Shown here one piece after another: positions 7,353 through 15,608 of a DNA stretch of 16,214 nucleotides. Made by a program: the position numbers and the translations under genes. Position 1 is the first letter of the stretch, and each line of letters begins with the position of its first letter. The stretch is from Deltaproteobacteria bacterium (GTDB taxonomy: Bacteria; Desulfobacterota; Desulfomonilia; UBA1062): positions 1 through 16,214 of the forward strand of contig JAFGTK010000243.1 in the NCBI GenBank assembly GCA_016934135.1, in the 5' to 3' direction. Below the pieces are notes generated by a model. It ran no database searches and had not been told where the DNA came from. It saw only the letters and a list, made by a program, of their open reading frames with translations.

Positions 7353-8339
7353 ATGGAACACCTGCTGGAACTGCAGAACATCGTAGTAAGGTTCGCTCTC
7401 CGCTTCGGAGATCTTACAGCTGTGGACGACGTGAGTTTCACTCTCGACAGAGGAGACCGTATGGGTCTTGTGGGAGAAAGCGGTGCCGGCAAATCCGTAA
7501 CCGGTTTTTCCATAATCGGTCTTATCAGCAGGCCCGGATACATTGCATCCGGACGTATACTGTTCGAGGGAACCGATCTTGCCCACCTGAATGAAGAGGC
7601 CCTGAGGAATATCCGGGGCAACAGGATAAGCATGATATTTCAGGACCCCATGATGACACTGAACCCGGTACTGACCATTGGAACACAGATGACAGAGACC
7701 CTGCAGGCACACATGGATATCACAGACGAAGAAGCAGCGGCCATGGCAGTGGACAGATTGAGAATGGTCCACATACCTTCCCCGGAAAAAAGGCTGAACC
7801 AGTACCCTCATGAATTCTCAGGCGGCATGAGACAGAGGATTGTCATTGCAATAGCCCTGCTGATGGACCCGGCACTTATTATTGCCGACGAACCCACAAC
7901 CGCCCTTGATGTAACTATACAGGCAGAGATCCTCGACCTTCTGCTGGAGCTGTGTGCAACGGGAAAGACAGGTCTTATCCTAATCACCCACGATCTCGCC
8001 GTGGTCTCACAGGTAACCGACAAGATCACGGTCATGTATGCCGGCAGGATTGTCGAGATGGGCAGTACCGATACAATCATACACGATCCCAGGCATCCCT
8101 ATACTCAGGGCCTTATCAATGCACTGCCCGGAAGCAGGCACACAGGATCCCGGCTGAACCAGATACCCGGCATGATGCCGAACCTCCTGACCATCCCGCC
8201 CGGATGTTCCTTTCACCCAAGGTGTCCTTTCATGATGGATATCTGTACAAAACAGGCCCCCCGGCTGAAATATTACAAAGAGCATGAAAGGCAGATCTCC
8301 TGTTTTCTCATGGAGAATCAGAACAAGGGGAGCATATGA
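7353..8339 (+). CDS. dppD: Peptide ABC transporter ATP-binding protein, DppD type (328 aa)
   Basis: This is the first cytoplasmic ATPase of the importer. The Walker A motif is GESGAGKSV at residues 41-49. The ABC signature FSGGMRQR starts near residue 155. Walker B is LIIADEP with D179 and E180, and the switch histidine is H213 in ITHDLA. After about residue 255 comes the oligopeptide-transporter C-terminal extension, including GCSFHPRCPFMMDIC. Its conserved cysteines resemble those of the oligopeptide/dipeptide ATPase C-terminal domain, which in some relatives binds an Fe-S cluster. The ATG at 7353 has GGGATAA just upstream, and the gap from dppC is 3 bases. The stop overlaps the next start by ATGA. 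All catalytic residues are present. Confidence 0.96.
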   Translation: MEHLLELQNIVVRFALRFGDLTAVDDVSFTLDRGDRMGLVGESGAGKSVTGFSIIGLISRPGYIASGRILFEGTDLAHLNEEALRNIRGNRISMIFQDPMMTLNPVLTIGTQMTETLQAHMDITDEEAAAMAVDRLRMVHIPSPEKRLNQYPHEFSGGMRQRIVIAIALLMDPALIIADEPTTALDVTIQAEILDLLLELCATGKTGLILITHDLAVVSQVTDKITVMYAGRIVEMGSTDTIIHDPRHPYTQGLINALPGSRHTGSRLNQIPGMMPNLLTIPPGCSFHPRCPFMMDICTKQAPRLKYYKEHERQISCFLMENQNKGSI

Positions 8340-9352
8340 ACGATAAAAAACCCCTTCTTGAAGTAAACAACCTGATAAAGCACTTTGATATATCCGGCGG
8401 GGTGCTGGACAGGCTCACGCTGGAAAAGATGCGGATCCGTATGAAAAAGACCGTGGTCCATGCACTCAATGACGTAAGTTTTTCCATATTCCAGGGGGAA
8501 ACTTTTTCCGTGGTAGGGGAGTCGGGCTGCGGAAAATCAACCCTGGGCAGGGCCATTGTCAGACTCTATCCGATAGATAAGGGAAGCATATACTATTGTG
8601 GAGATCGAATAGATACGAAAGATTCCAGAGCGATGCTCCCGTATCGATCAAAGATGCAGATGGTCTTTCAGGATCCGTATGCATCACTGAATCCCCGTAT
8701 GAAGGTTGAGCAGACCCTGATGGAACCGATGCTTTTCCATAATCCTTCAATGTCTATGGGCGAAGCCAGGGACAATGTAGCTGCCGTCATGGAGCAGGTC
8801 GGGGTGGACCCTGGCTGGGCCTCAAGATACCCCCATGAATTTTCAGGAGGACAGAGGCAGAGGATAAGCATTGCCAGAGCATTAATGGTGGAACCGGAAT
8901 TCATTATTGCAGACGAACCCATATCCGCCCTGGATGTATCAATCCAGGCACAGATCCTTAATCTGTTTATGGATGCTCAAGATGACAGAGGATTGACCTA
9001 CCTCTTCATTACCCATGATCTGTCTGTGGTGAAACACATAAGCACGCGTGTAGCAGTCATGTATCTGGGCACCATATGCGAACTCGCACATAAAGCCCCC
9101 TTGTTCGCACACCCCAGGCATCCCTACACACAGGCGCTCCTGAGCGCCATCCCAATCCTTGGTTTTAGAAAATCACGTCATATCAGGCTCAAAGGAGAAG
9201 TGCCCACCCCAATCGAACTCCCTTCGGGCTGCGTTTTTCATAAAAGGTGCCCGTTTGCATTCGAACGGTGTTTTAATGAGGTGCCGAAACTTTCCGAGCG
9301 CGATTCGGGAACATTTGTCGCCTGTCATGGGGTAGAAGAAGGAAAAATCTGA
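8336..9352 (+). CDS. dppF: Peptide ABC transporter ATP-binding protein, DppF type (338 aa)
   Basis: This is the second ATPase, expected to form a heterodimer with DppD. Walker A is GESGCGKST at residues 61-69. The signature FSGGQRQR starts near residue 169. Walker B is FIIADEP with D193 and E194, then the D-loop SALD and ITHDLS. The oligopeptide-type C-terminal extension includes GCVFHKRCPFAFERC. Between strand one and Walker A there is a longer basic and hydrophobic insert (about residues 20-40, VLDRLTLEKMRIRMKK) where OppF/DppF proteins often carry an insertion. It is the last gene of the operon. No clear hairpin-plus-T-run terminator follows, and the next gene (9487-9870) is on the other strand. 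Confidence 0.96.
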   Translation: MNDKKPLLEVNNLIKHFDISGGVLDRLTLEKMRIRMKKTVVHALNDVSFSIFQGETFSVVGESGCGKSTLGRAIVRLYPIDKGSIYYCGDRIDTKDSRAMLPYRSKMQMVFQDPYASLNPRMKVEQTLMEPMLFHNPSMSMGEARDNVAAVMEQVGVDPGWASRYPHEFSGGQRQRISIARALMVEPEFIIADEPISALDVSIQAQILNLFMDAQDDRGLTYLFITHDLSVVKHISTRVAVMYLGTICELAHKAPLFAHPRHPYTQALLSAIPILGFRKSRHIRLKGEVPTPIELPSGCVFHKRCPFAFERCFNEVPKLSERDSGTFVACHGVEEGKI

Positions 9353-9486
9353 TACTGGTAAAAGGCACTGTCCACTTCAACAAAACCATTTGTTAGGTAA
9401 AACATTTCGAATATCAAATCTCGAAAAAATAGACAAAGAAGAAGCAGACTCTTGGCTTCAGGTAAAGAATATCTCAGATCGTGGGG

Positions 9487-9870
9487 TTATTGTTCATCTT
9501 TTTTGAGCAAACCCTCTATCTTTTCTATCAGGGCGACCTTGCTTATGGGTTTTCCAAGAAGTTCATCCGCACCGCAGTCCCTGGCTGCGCTCATGCCCTC
9601 TGTGTCTGCTGCCATACCGGTGAAGATGATGACCGGAATATGCGCCGTTTTCTTGTTTTCCTTAAGCCTCCTGCATGTCTCATATCCATTTATTCCCGGC
9701 ATTTCAACATCCAGCAGAATCGCATCAGGCAGTTCCCTTTCAGCAATCTCGAGGCCGTCCTCTCCGTTATAGGCTGACAGGAAATCACAATCGGGTATAT
9801 GTTTTTTCACGATCACATTAATGATTGCGTGAACCCCCTGATCATCATCGATTACCAGCACCTTCGTCAT
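9487..9870 (-). CDS. Stand-alone response-regulator receiver protein (127 aa)
   Basis: This is a single CheY-like receiver domain with no output domain. The start is the ATG at 9870, giving MTKVLVIDDD, with GGAGA 7 bases upstream. The frame extends to 9924, but the extra residues look non-conserved. The acidic pair is D8/D9, the phosphoacceptor is D54 in ILLDVEMPG, the switch threonine is T84 in IIFTGM, and K107 sits in GKP. These are the complete set of conserved receiver residues. Such proteins relay phosphate from histidine kinases to partners by protein contact. No kinase lies next to it, so its partner is unknown. The gene converges on dppF, with a 134-base gap. Confidence 0.95.
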   Translation of the reverse strand: MTKVLVIDDDQGVHAIINVIVKKHIPDCDFLSAYNGEDGLEIAERELPDAILLDVEMPGINGYETCRRLKENKKTAHIPVIIFTGMAADTEGMSAARDCGADELLGKPISKVALIEKIEGLLKKDEQ

Positions 9871-10246
9871 TAAAGTATCTCCTGTGTTCGATTGCGCACC
9901 TGTTTCGTTTTTTCTTATTATCACAGAAAAATAGTATTATTACCACCGGTTTCAAGGAAATCATATTCCCTATCTTCCTATCAATACAAAATTTCCGTTC
10001 CTGAAAGGGTCGACCTGAAAGTAATGCTTCAATGTCTGAATATGTTTTCCCTCGAGGTTCAGTAACACATCTCTAATTATGCTTCTTTTACCTATTCATT
10101 TTTATGTTCATCCCAGATTCCGTCAGCTCAAGGATTCTCCCCAGAGAAATTCCTACGGACATCAATGGAGCATTATAATTTTATATCGTAATACCGGCTC
10201 CAACACTTAAGAAAAAGAAGGCACAGCCATTAATGAGAATCGCCAA

Positions 10247-10287
10247 TTGACTTCTTATTTTATAAAATGGTATCCAATCAGTATAAT
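10247..10287 (+). promoter_or_regulatory. Candidate upstream promoter region for rplM (two overlapping readings)
   Basis: TTGACT at 10247-10252 is followed after 18 bases by TATCCA at 10271-10276. Alternatively, a perfect -10 TATAAT at 10282-10287 has TTTATA 17 bases upstream at 10259-10264. Either would give a leader of about 70-90 bases. Tandem promoters are common for ribosomal protein operons, but this is read from sequence only. Confidence 0.3.
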
Positions 10288-10301
10288 TTATCGATCAATA
10301 C

Positions 10302-10331
10302 TTGACATCCCTACCGGATATCAGCTATATC
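10302..10331 (+). promoter_or_regulatory. Candidate proximal promoter of the rplM-rpsI-argC operon
   Basis: A perfect -35 TTGACA at 10302-10307 is followed 17 bases later by CTATAT (10325-10330), or 18 bases later by TATATC. The predicted start near 10338 leaves about 27 bases to the rplM ATG, including the GGAG ribosome-binding site around 10351. Position and consensus quality make it the best promoter in the window. Confidence 0.6.
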
Positions 10332-10364
10332 CGAGCCCTATTTAGCGGTTAAGGAGTAATACGT

Positions 10365-10793
10365 ATGAGTACATACAGTGCAAAAAAGGGTGAGGTGATG
10401 AGAAACTGGGTACTTGTCGATGCAACTGACAAGGTCCTCGGAAGGCTTGCCGCGGATGTGGCTTCCATCCTGAGGGGAAAGACGAAACCTGAGTATACGC
10501 CTCACACCGATGTCGGCGACTTTGTCGTGATCGTCAATGCAGCCAAAATTAAGCTGACCGGCAATAAGCTTGATAAAAAGATGTACTATCATCACAGCGG
10601 GTATATGGGCGGGATCAAGGAGCAGACAGCAAAGCAGCTGCTTGAGAAAAAGCCCGAAGATGTCATCAAGCACGCAATAAAGGGCATGCTCCCGAAGAAC
10701 AGCCTTGGAAGGGCCATGTACAAAAAGCTCAAGGTGTATGCAGGCGAGGATCATCCCCACGAAGCTCAGATGCCTCAAACGATCAATTTATAA
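10365..10793 (+). CDS. rplM: 50S ribosomal protein L13 (142 aa)
   Basis: This is a large-subunit ribosomal protein that binds 23S rRNA early in assembly. The protein has the classic L13 sequence: RNWVLVDATDKVLGRLA near the N-terminus, then RGKTKPEYTPHTDVGDFVVI, 'KKMYYHHSGYMGGIK' and the C-terminal AIKGMLPKN...LKVYAGEDHPH. Its 142 residues equal the usual length. The ATG at 10365 is preceded by AAGGAG, a good ribosome-binding site. rpsI follows after 12 bases. A candidate promoter lies at 10302-10331. Confidence 0.99.
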   Translation: MSTYSAKKGEVMRNWVLVDATDKVLGRLAADVASILRGKTKPEYTPHTDVGDFVVIVNAAKIKLTGNKLDKKMYYHHSGYMGGIKEQTAKQLLEKKPEDVIKHAIKGMLPKNSLGRAMYKKLKVYAGEDHPHEAQMPQTINL

Positions 10794-10805
10794 GAGAGGA
10801 ATTAT

Positions 10806-11198
10806 ATGGCAGAAAGGACGTATGCCACCGGAAGAAGGAAAAATGCCACTGCTCGGGTGTGGTTATCCGTTGGAAAAGGCGATTTTACAGTAAACGGCAA
10901 GCCCATGAATGAATACTTCGACAGGGAAACCCTGAAGATGTCTGCCATGCAGCCCTTTGATGTAACGGAAACCAGGGGTCAGTTCGATATCCTGGCAACG
11001 GTCAAAGGAGGCGGCATATCAGGTCAGGCAGGTGCGATCCGTCACGGCATATCACGTGCGCTGGCGGAATTCGATATCGAGAAATACCGACCAAGGCTGA
11101 AAAGTGCAGGGTTCCTGACCAGGGACCCCAGAATGGTGGAGAGAAAGAAGTTCGGGCTCCACAAGGCACGTAAACGACCTCAGTTCTCCAAGAGGTAA
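10806..11198 (+). CDS. rpsI: 30S ribosomal protein S9 (130 aa)
   Basis: This is the small-subunit protein whose C-terminal tail reaches the P-site tRNA. Recognisable blocks are YATGRRKNATARVWL at the N-terminus, GGGISGQAGAIRHGISRAL in the middle, and the tail LTRDPRMVERKKFGLHKARK...FSKR ending in Lys-Arg, the canonical S9 end. The length of 130 residues is standard. AGAGGAAT lies just upstream of the start. It is cotranscribed with rplM, and argC follows after six bases. Confidence 0.99.
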   Translation: MAERTYATGRRKNATARVWLSVGKGDFTVNGKPMNEYFDRETLKMSAMQPFDVTETRGQFDILATVKGGGISGQAGAIRHGISRALAEFDIEKYRPRLKSAGFLTRDPRMVERKKFGLHKARKRPQFSKR

Positions 11199-11204
11199 TC
11201 GTCC

Positions 11205-12236
11205 TTGGCTATTTCAGTAGGTATCCTGGGTGCTACAGGGTATACCGGGGCCGAGCTTATCAGGCTTCTTCATTCTCATGACAAAGCCAGGATCACCTAC
11301 TGTTCTTCGCGCCAGTACAATGGCCGCAATATAGCCGATGTGCTGGGGTTTTTCAAAGGTTCCTTTGATATCCTTATTGAGGATTTCGATGCCCAAGCCG
11401 TGAAGAACCGCTGCGATGTAGTATTCAGCTGCCTTCCTCACGGCACCAGCATGGACTTCATCTCACAGATTGCTGATGCGGTAAAGGTGATCGACCTGAG
11501 CGCCGACTACCGGATCAGGGACATTCAAACCTATCATGACTGGTATGGAGAACATACATCCGCCAACCTTTTAAAAACCGCAGTGTACGGTCTGTCCGAG
11601 TGCTATCGCTCAGAGATCAAAACTTCATCTCTGGTAGCCAATCCCGGATGCTATCCAACAAGTATCCTGCTTGCACTGATCCCTCTTCTAAGACGCGGCA
11701 TCATTGACCCCGCAGGGATCATCATCGACAGCAAAAGCGGCGTGTCAGGGGCCGGCAGAGGCCTGAGCCTCACCACTCATATCTGTGAGACTGCAGAGAG
11801 CTTTTCAGCATACAAGGTCGGAAGGTCTCACCGGCACATACCCGAGATCGAGCAGGAACTCTCAAGCGCTGCCGATTGCCATGTTACAGTCGAATTCACA
11901 CCCCACCTGATCCCTATCACAAGAGGCATGCTCTCAACGATATATGTGCATACAGACTATGATGAAAACGAATTGCGGGAATGCCTTAACACCTTTTACC
12001 AGGACTCCACGTTTGTCAGCATCTTCAAAGACGGTTTCCCTTCCACAAAGGATGTCCGAGGAACGAACAGGTGCCTCATCGGGCTGACGAAAAACAAAAC
12101 TACATCACGCGCTGTTATCGTAAGTGTGATCGACAATCTCACCAAAGGGGCATCCGGCCAGGCCGTTCAGAACATGAACCTCATGTTCGGCCTGCCCGAA
12201 ACCGAAGGCCTTGCCTCCCTGCCCTTGTTCCCCTAG
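11205..12236 (+). CDS. argC: N-acetyl-gamma-glutamyl-phosphate reductase (343 aa)
   Basis: This is the third enzyme of arginine biosynthesis. It reduces N-acetylglutamyl-5-phosphate to the semialdehyde with NADPH in the cytoplasm. The nucleotide-binding loop is GATGYTG at residues 9-15. The catalytic cysteine is C149 in NPGCYPTS. KSGVSGAGRG and the substrate-binding stretch with HRHIPEIEQEL follow, then 'FTPHLIPITRGM'. These are all family signatures, and 343 residues is normal. The start must be the TTG at 11205, with AGAGG 9 bases upstream, because the protein begins MAISVGILGATG with no ATG near. It lies six bases after rpsI, so arginine synthesis here is tied to a ribosomal-protein transcript. 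TTG may tune translation down relative to rpsI. The stop at 12236 is followed by 124 bases before the next gene. Confidence 0.97.
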   Translation: MAISVGILGATGYTGAELIRLLHSHDKARITYCSSRQYNGRNIADVLGFFKGSFDILIEDFDAQAVKNRCDVVFSCLPHGTSMDFISQIADAVKVIDLSADYRIRDIQTYHDWYGEHTSANLLKTAVYGLSECYRSEIKTSSLVANPGCYPTSILLALIPLLRRGIIDPAGIIIDSKSGVSGAGRGLSLTTHICETAESFSAYKVGRSHRHIPEIEQELSSAADCHVTVEFTPHLIPITRGMLSTIYVHTDYDENELRECLNTFYQDSTFVSIFKDGFPSTKDVRGTNRCLIGLTKNKTTSRAVIVSVIDNLTKGASGQAVQNMNLMFGLPETEGLASLPLFP

Positions 12237-12311
12237 GATCAACTCCATTTCGGGCAAATACAAGATTGAAAAAATCATAATTTCTTTTCGGATCAGATCT
12301 GCTTGCAAGCC

Positions 12312-12340
12312 TTGACTCATCGGCGGCATTACCGTAGTTT
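12312..12340 (+). promoter_or_regulatory. Candidate promoter of the MEMO-family gene
   Basis: TTGACT at 12312-12317 and TAGTTT at 12335-12340 are separated by exactly 17 bases. The predicted start near 12347 lies just before the strong ribosome-binding site AAGGAGGT, giving a very short leader. An upstream palindrome GCTTGCAAGC at 12301-12310 abuts the -35 and could be a small operator, but nothing else supports that. Confidence 0.4.
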
Positions 12341-12360
12341 ACTTTTTAAGGAGGTCTGCC

Positions 12361-13185
12361 ATGACAGGTCCGATAAGAAAAGCCATTGTTGCAGGCAGCT
12401 GGTATCCGGATATACCCGACATACTCAGGGATGATGTCTCCCGTTATATGGAAAAGGCATCCGTTCCTGAGATTCCGGACAAACCTGTAGCCATAATCAG
12501 CCCTCACGCTGGATACATGTTTTCCGGCGGGGTTGCAGGATATGCATACAAGGCCGTATCAGACTATAAATATAAAACTGTCGTTGTAATAAGCCCTTCC
12601 CACAGGGCCTATTTCCCCTTTGTATCTGTATGGAAGAGCGGCGGTTTCGAAACACCACTCGGTATTATCGAGGTGGATGAGGGCCTATGCGGCAGGCTTA
12701 TCGCCTCTTCAGAGATCTTCAAGGATGATCAGCGCGCACACGCGAATGAGCACGCCCTCGAGATCCAGCTGCCCTTCCTGCAGTCAGCTCTGGGCAGATT
12801 CTCACTCTGCCCTCTCATTATGGGTCGACAGGACTTTTCCCTGTGTGAAGATCTTGCACGTGCTCTTATGGAGCAGATCCCCAATCCCGAAGAGGTTCTC
12901 ATTGTGGCGAGTTCAGACCTGTCACATTTTCATTCGTCAAAAAAGGCAGAGGTTATGGACACAGCAGTGGCAAGACACATAGAAGAATTCGACATCGACG
13001 GTCTCAGCAGGGATCTTGAACAGGGAGAAAGCGAGGCATGCGGTGGAGGGCCTATCCTTACTGCATTGCTCTATGCCAGGGCACTCAGCAGGACAACCAC
13101 CAAGGTCCTTAGTTATGCCCATTCCGGTCATATAACCGGGGACAACACATCGGTCGTCGGGTATCTCTCTGCCGCAGTCTACTGA
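12361..13185 (+). CDS. MEMO1 family / AmmeMemoRadiSam system protein B (274 aa)
   Basis: This cytoplasmic protein belongs to the MEMO family, which has a dioxygenase-like fold and is widespread in bacteria and archaea. It opens with IRKAIVAGSWYP, typical of the family. H49 in SPHAGY and H81 in SPSHRAY align in position with the metal-site histidines of human MEMO1. The probable third ligand is C227 in ACGGG, which would correspond to human C244 as I recall it. HANEHALEIQLPFLQ, VASSDLSHFH and YAHSGH...VVGYLSAA are further family blocks. In bacteria the protein often occurs with an AMMECR1-domain partner and a radical SAM enzyme (AmmeMemoRadiSam). Neither partner is within this window. Its exact reaction is not established. 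A strong AAGGAGGT lies 5 bases before the ATG. Confidence 0.93.
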   Translation: MTGPIRKAIVAGSWYPDIPDILRDDVSRYMEKASVPEIPDKPVAIISPHAGYMFSGGVAGYAYKAVSDYKYKTVVVISPSHRAYFPFVSVWKSGGFETPLGIIEVDEGLCGRLIASSEIFKDDQRAHANEHALEIQLPFLQSALGRFSLCPLIMGRQDFSLCEDLARALMEQIPNPEEVLIVASSDLSHFHSSKKAEVMDTAVARHIEEFDIDGLSRDLEQGESEACGGGPILTALLYARALSRTTTKVLSYAHSGHITGDNTSVVGYLSAAVY

Positions 13186-13475
13186 CCCGGATCATGCACA
13201 CTTAGAATATTCATGCTGCCCGCACATAGACCATGCCCGATATAAGTCTTCTAAGGGCACAATACGCTTGACATTTCAACCGGCACGATTAATTATGGAC
13301 CTTAGTAAAGGTTACGGATTCAAGCTTTCTAGTGTTTTTTATATGACGTGAGGAACTATAACTTCACACCAAAAATTAAGGATTTTTTTCAAATCAATTT
13401 CACCCAAACTAGCGGAGCTTTGCAAAAATGCCTCTTTTCCTGTATCGTGGTGAATGATCCCGGAATCTGACAATT
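13186..13475 (+). promoter_or_regulatory. Intergenic leader with candidate promoter at 13268-13296
   Basis: This AT-rich gap precedes the 709-residue protein. A perfect TTGACA at 13268-13273, a 17-base spacer and AATTAT at 13291-13296 (4 of 6) form a reasonable sigma70-type promoter. Transcription would start near 13303, leaving a leader of about 170 bases before the ATG at 13476. I find no riboswitch-like or strong hairpin structure in that leader. The ribosome-binding site for 13476 is weak (GGAA about 9 bases upstream). Confidence 0.4.
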
Positions 13476-15605
13476 ATGCCGACACTACTGCCATATTTCA
13501 TATCCCGCAACAACACCTTCTCCATCAGGCTTTCATTCAGCCAGGAACCTTCCGGCAGTGATCAACTGCGTTACCCCTTTGTCGTCATCAGTGAAACAGG
13601 GGCGTTTACTCGCATACTCAAGGCAGAGATAACAAGTGATCACGGCAGTATCATTAAACCGGTCTTCCTGCTGATGGGAAAAGACAGCTACCTTCTGAGG
13701 GGCAGCGAACAGGAACTATTGAACAACAAGGACATTGATCAATGCTGGCAGAGGGCCTACATGCATTTCAGCAACGACAACCGGCTGATCAAATTATCCG
13801 CCCAGGCAGGGGATGATTCCCGGCTCATACAGTTTCAGCCTCTGTTCTTCTGCCGCGAAAAAGAGGTCTTCTTTCATCCGCCCTGCCCCAAATGCGGCAA
13901 AACCCTCGAACTCTGCACCGATGACGATCTTCTGAACTCGCTCGGGCTTGCGCCCTACACAAAGTCGCTGAGACGGTTTCTGTACTGTGCAGATTGCCTG
14001 CAGAACAAGCGTGCAAAGGATTTTTATACATATGCACCCGACACCGCGGACACTGTGATCGTAAAAGACCTTCACCATCTCATCGAGGGATTCGGATCCT
14101 TGAAACAGTCAGAGGATGACGGTTTTCCCTGCCTGAAATGTCCTTTACAAAGCGAATGCTACTCGGGCAATAACCTCGCGCAGACGAGGGTCGTGCCCTT
14201 TTCCTTCTACCCGTTTCACCTGTTTGTCCTTGAATCCGCAGCTATCAATGCCTCTGATTTTCTCGCTCTCATTTCCGGTGCAACCTTTGAAGATATCAAG
14301 GGCAGGATGAACAGCAAATCCCAGCAGTCCAGATTGCCGTATGTAAAATCAGTATGCGACGATGCGTCACAATCATCGCCGCTGCTCTTTGAAACCGATG
14401 CGAGGTATTTTCTCGAACTTTTATACCTGAAACTCTCTTTTCTGGGACAACTGGCACGAATCGTGTTTTCCAATATCGAATCATTGCGTCATCCCGACCT
14501 TGCCCTGTCCCTTGACAGGATCTGGGTGGACCTGCCCGGCAAAGACAGTCTGCTGCCCTATTTCTGGAATTTTAACGCAACCCTTATAGATATAGTCCAG
14601 TGCAGCATGCCAAACCCGCACCTGCCGAAAATGCCCCCATCTTACGGTAACTACCTCATGGGAACTCTATGGTTCCAAACACTCTTGTCAAATGCCCGGC
14701 ATACACCGGAAGAAATCAGTGCAGCCCTGGCAGAACACCTCCACCGCACAGACTCTCTCAATACCGTGGTGGATGAAAAATCGCCCATGCAGGATCATTC
14801 TCATCTGTTTTCGCCGAACAACATCTTCTGGAACTCATCGGAAAGAGATCCTGATCAGGAGTGGTCAGACCTCTGGGCAGAGGCCCTGGGTCTAGGCTGG
14901 GCATTGCTGAAAAGCGCTGCCTCGGGGGATTTCCGGTTATCTGAAAATGATTTCCGGCAGGCCTTTGACCAGCTCCGGCAGCAGATCAGGGAATCCCTGT
15001 TCATGCCTGCACAAAGAGGAGCTGCTCAGACTCATGACCTGTCGCATGACAGTGCCATACATGCCATCCTGATGAGTATACTCGATCAATGGTCAGAAAC
15101 TCCTCAGGGTATGCCTGATGAAATGGAACAAACCGTCATCATCTCCGGCCAACCCTCTCAAGGACCTGCTCAGGAGGGTCCCGAAGAGACCGTAATCCTC
15201 AAGCCCGACCTTCAGCCGCTCCATCAGACGACCCCACCCTTGCACCCGGAAGAAGATGTTCTCGAAACAGTGATCCTTTCTGCAGAGGATGTCCCTGCAG
15301 TTCAACCGCCAGGGATCGATGCAGATATCGCCGAAACCGTCATGATGAAACCAGGCCGGAAGGACCTGCCGGAGCCGGGTGAATCCATGCAGCCCGATAC
15401 TGCACCAGGCAATATGGAAGATGACCTCGAGGCCACCGTGATCATGAAAAAAGACACCGCTGATGAGACCGTTATAATGAACAAGTACAGTGCGGAAAAG
15501 GAAATGAAGCCGCATTCGCAACAATCAAAAGCTGAAAATAGCGCTCAGGAGGAAGACTTCCTCGAAGAAACCGTTATTATACGGCCGGACAAGGATAAGG
15601 AATAG
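13476..15605 (+). CDS. Unrecognised 709-aa protein: Cys-pair clusters and C-terminal array of seven xTV[I/M] motifs
   Basis: I do not recognise this protein. It has no signal peptide or obvious membrane helix, so it is probably cytoplasmic. Cysteines C137/C140 (CPKC) and C171/C174 (CADC) form a likely zinc ribbon, and C219/C222/C228 (CLKC...EC) a possible second metal cluster. Residues about 230-545 look helical and folded. From about residue 545 the protein becomes acidic, Pro- and Gln-rich and presumably disordered. There the motif T-V-[I/M]-[I/L/M], preceded by Glu, Gln or Ala, recurs with threonines at T553, T572, T598, T621, T654, T665 and T699. One further copy, T193 (DTVIV), lies in the N-terminal part. 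These are candidate phosphothreonine sites for FHA domains. No catalytic motif is visible. The next gene starts three bases after the stop, so the two are probably coupled. The start at 13476 has a weak ribosome-binding site. Confidence 0.85.
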   Translation: MPTLLPYFISRNNTFSIRLSFSQEPSGSDQLRYPFVVISETGAFTRILKAEITSDHGSIIKPVFLLMGKDSYLLRGSEQELLNNKDIDQCWQRAYMHFSNDNRLIKLSAQAGDDSRLIQFQPLFFCREKEVFFHPPCPKCGKTLELCTDDDLLNSLGLAPYTKSLRRFLYCADCLQNKRAKDFYTYAPDTADTVIVKDLHHLIEGFGSLKQSEDDGFPCLKCPLQSECYSGNNLAQTRVVPFSFYPFHLFVLESAAINASDFLALISGATFEDIKGRMNSKSQQSRLPYVKSVCDDASQSSPLLFETDARYFLELLYLKLSFLGQLARIVFSNIESLRHPDLALSLDRIWVDLPGKDSLLPYFWNFNATLIDIVQCSMPNPHLPKMPPSYGNYLMGTLWFQTLLSNARHTPEEISAALAEHLHRTDSLNTVVDEKSPMQDHSHLFSPNNIFWNSSERDPDQEWSDLWAEALGLGWALLKSAASGDFRLSENDFRQAFDQLRQQIRESLFMPAQRGAAQTHDLSHDSAIHAILMSILDQWSETPQGMPDEMEQTVIISGQPSQGPAQEGPEETVILKPDLQPLHQTTPPLHPEEDVLETVILSAEDVPAVQPPGIDADIAETVMMKPGRKDLPEPGESMQPDTAPGNMEDDLEATVIMKKDTADETVIMNKYSAEKEMKPHSQQSKAENSAQEEDFLEETVIIRPDKDKE

Positions 15606-15608
15606 AAC

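Larger units (their letters stand above)
9871..10364. other. Gene-free intergenic stretch between response regulator and rplM
   Basis: About 494 bases separate the divergent starts of the receiver gene and rplM. I see no open frame of convincing composition, no tRNA-like fold and no long inverted repeat. The sequence is AT-richer than its neighbours, with pyrimidine-rich stretches such as 10080-10110. Its right end carries the candidate rplM promoters described separately. Confidence 0.5.

Noticed and set aside
9390..9506. A 38-codon frame from TTG at 9390 (SNLEKIDKEEADSWLQ region) looking protein-like
   Set aside because: There is no ribosome-binding site and no ATG, it overlaps the 3' end of the receiver gene antisense, and it is too short to support. 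It could be a gene remnant.
9871..9924. N-terminal extension of the response regulator to 9924
   Set aside because: The strong ribosome-binding site and the start of the receiver fold are both at 9870; the extension is not conserved-looking.
12301..12310. GCTTGCAAGC palindrome as a transcription-factor operator
   Set aside because: It is a perfect 10-base palindrome, but a single short site occurs often by chance and there is no regulator gene or second copy nearby.
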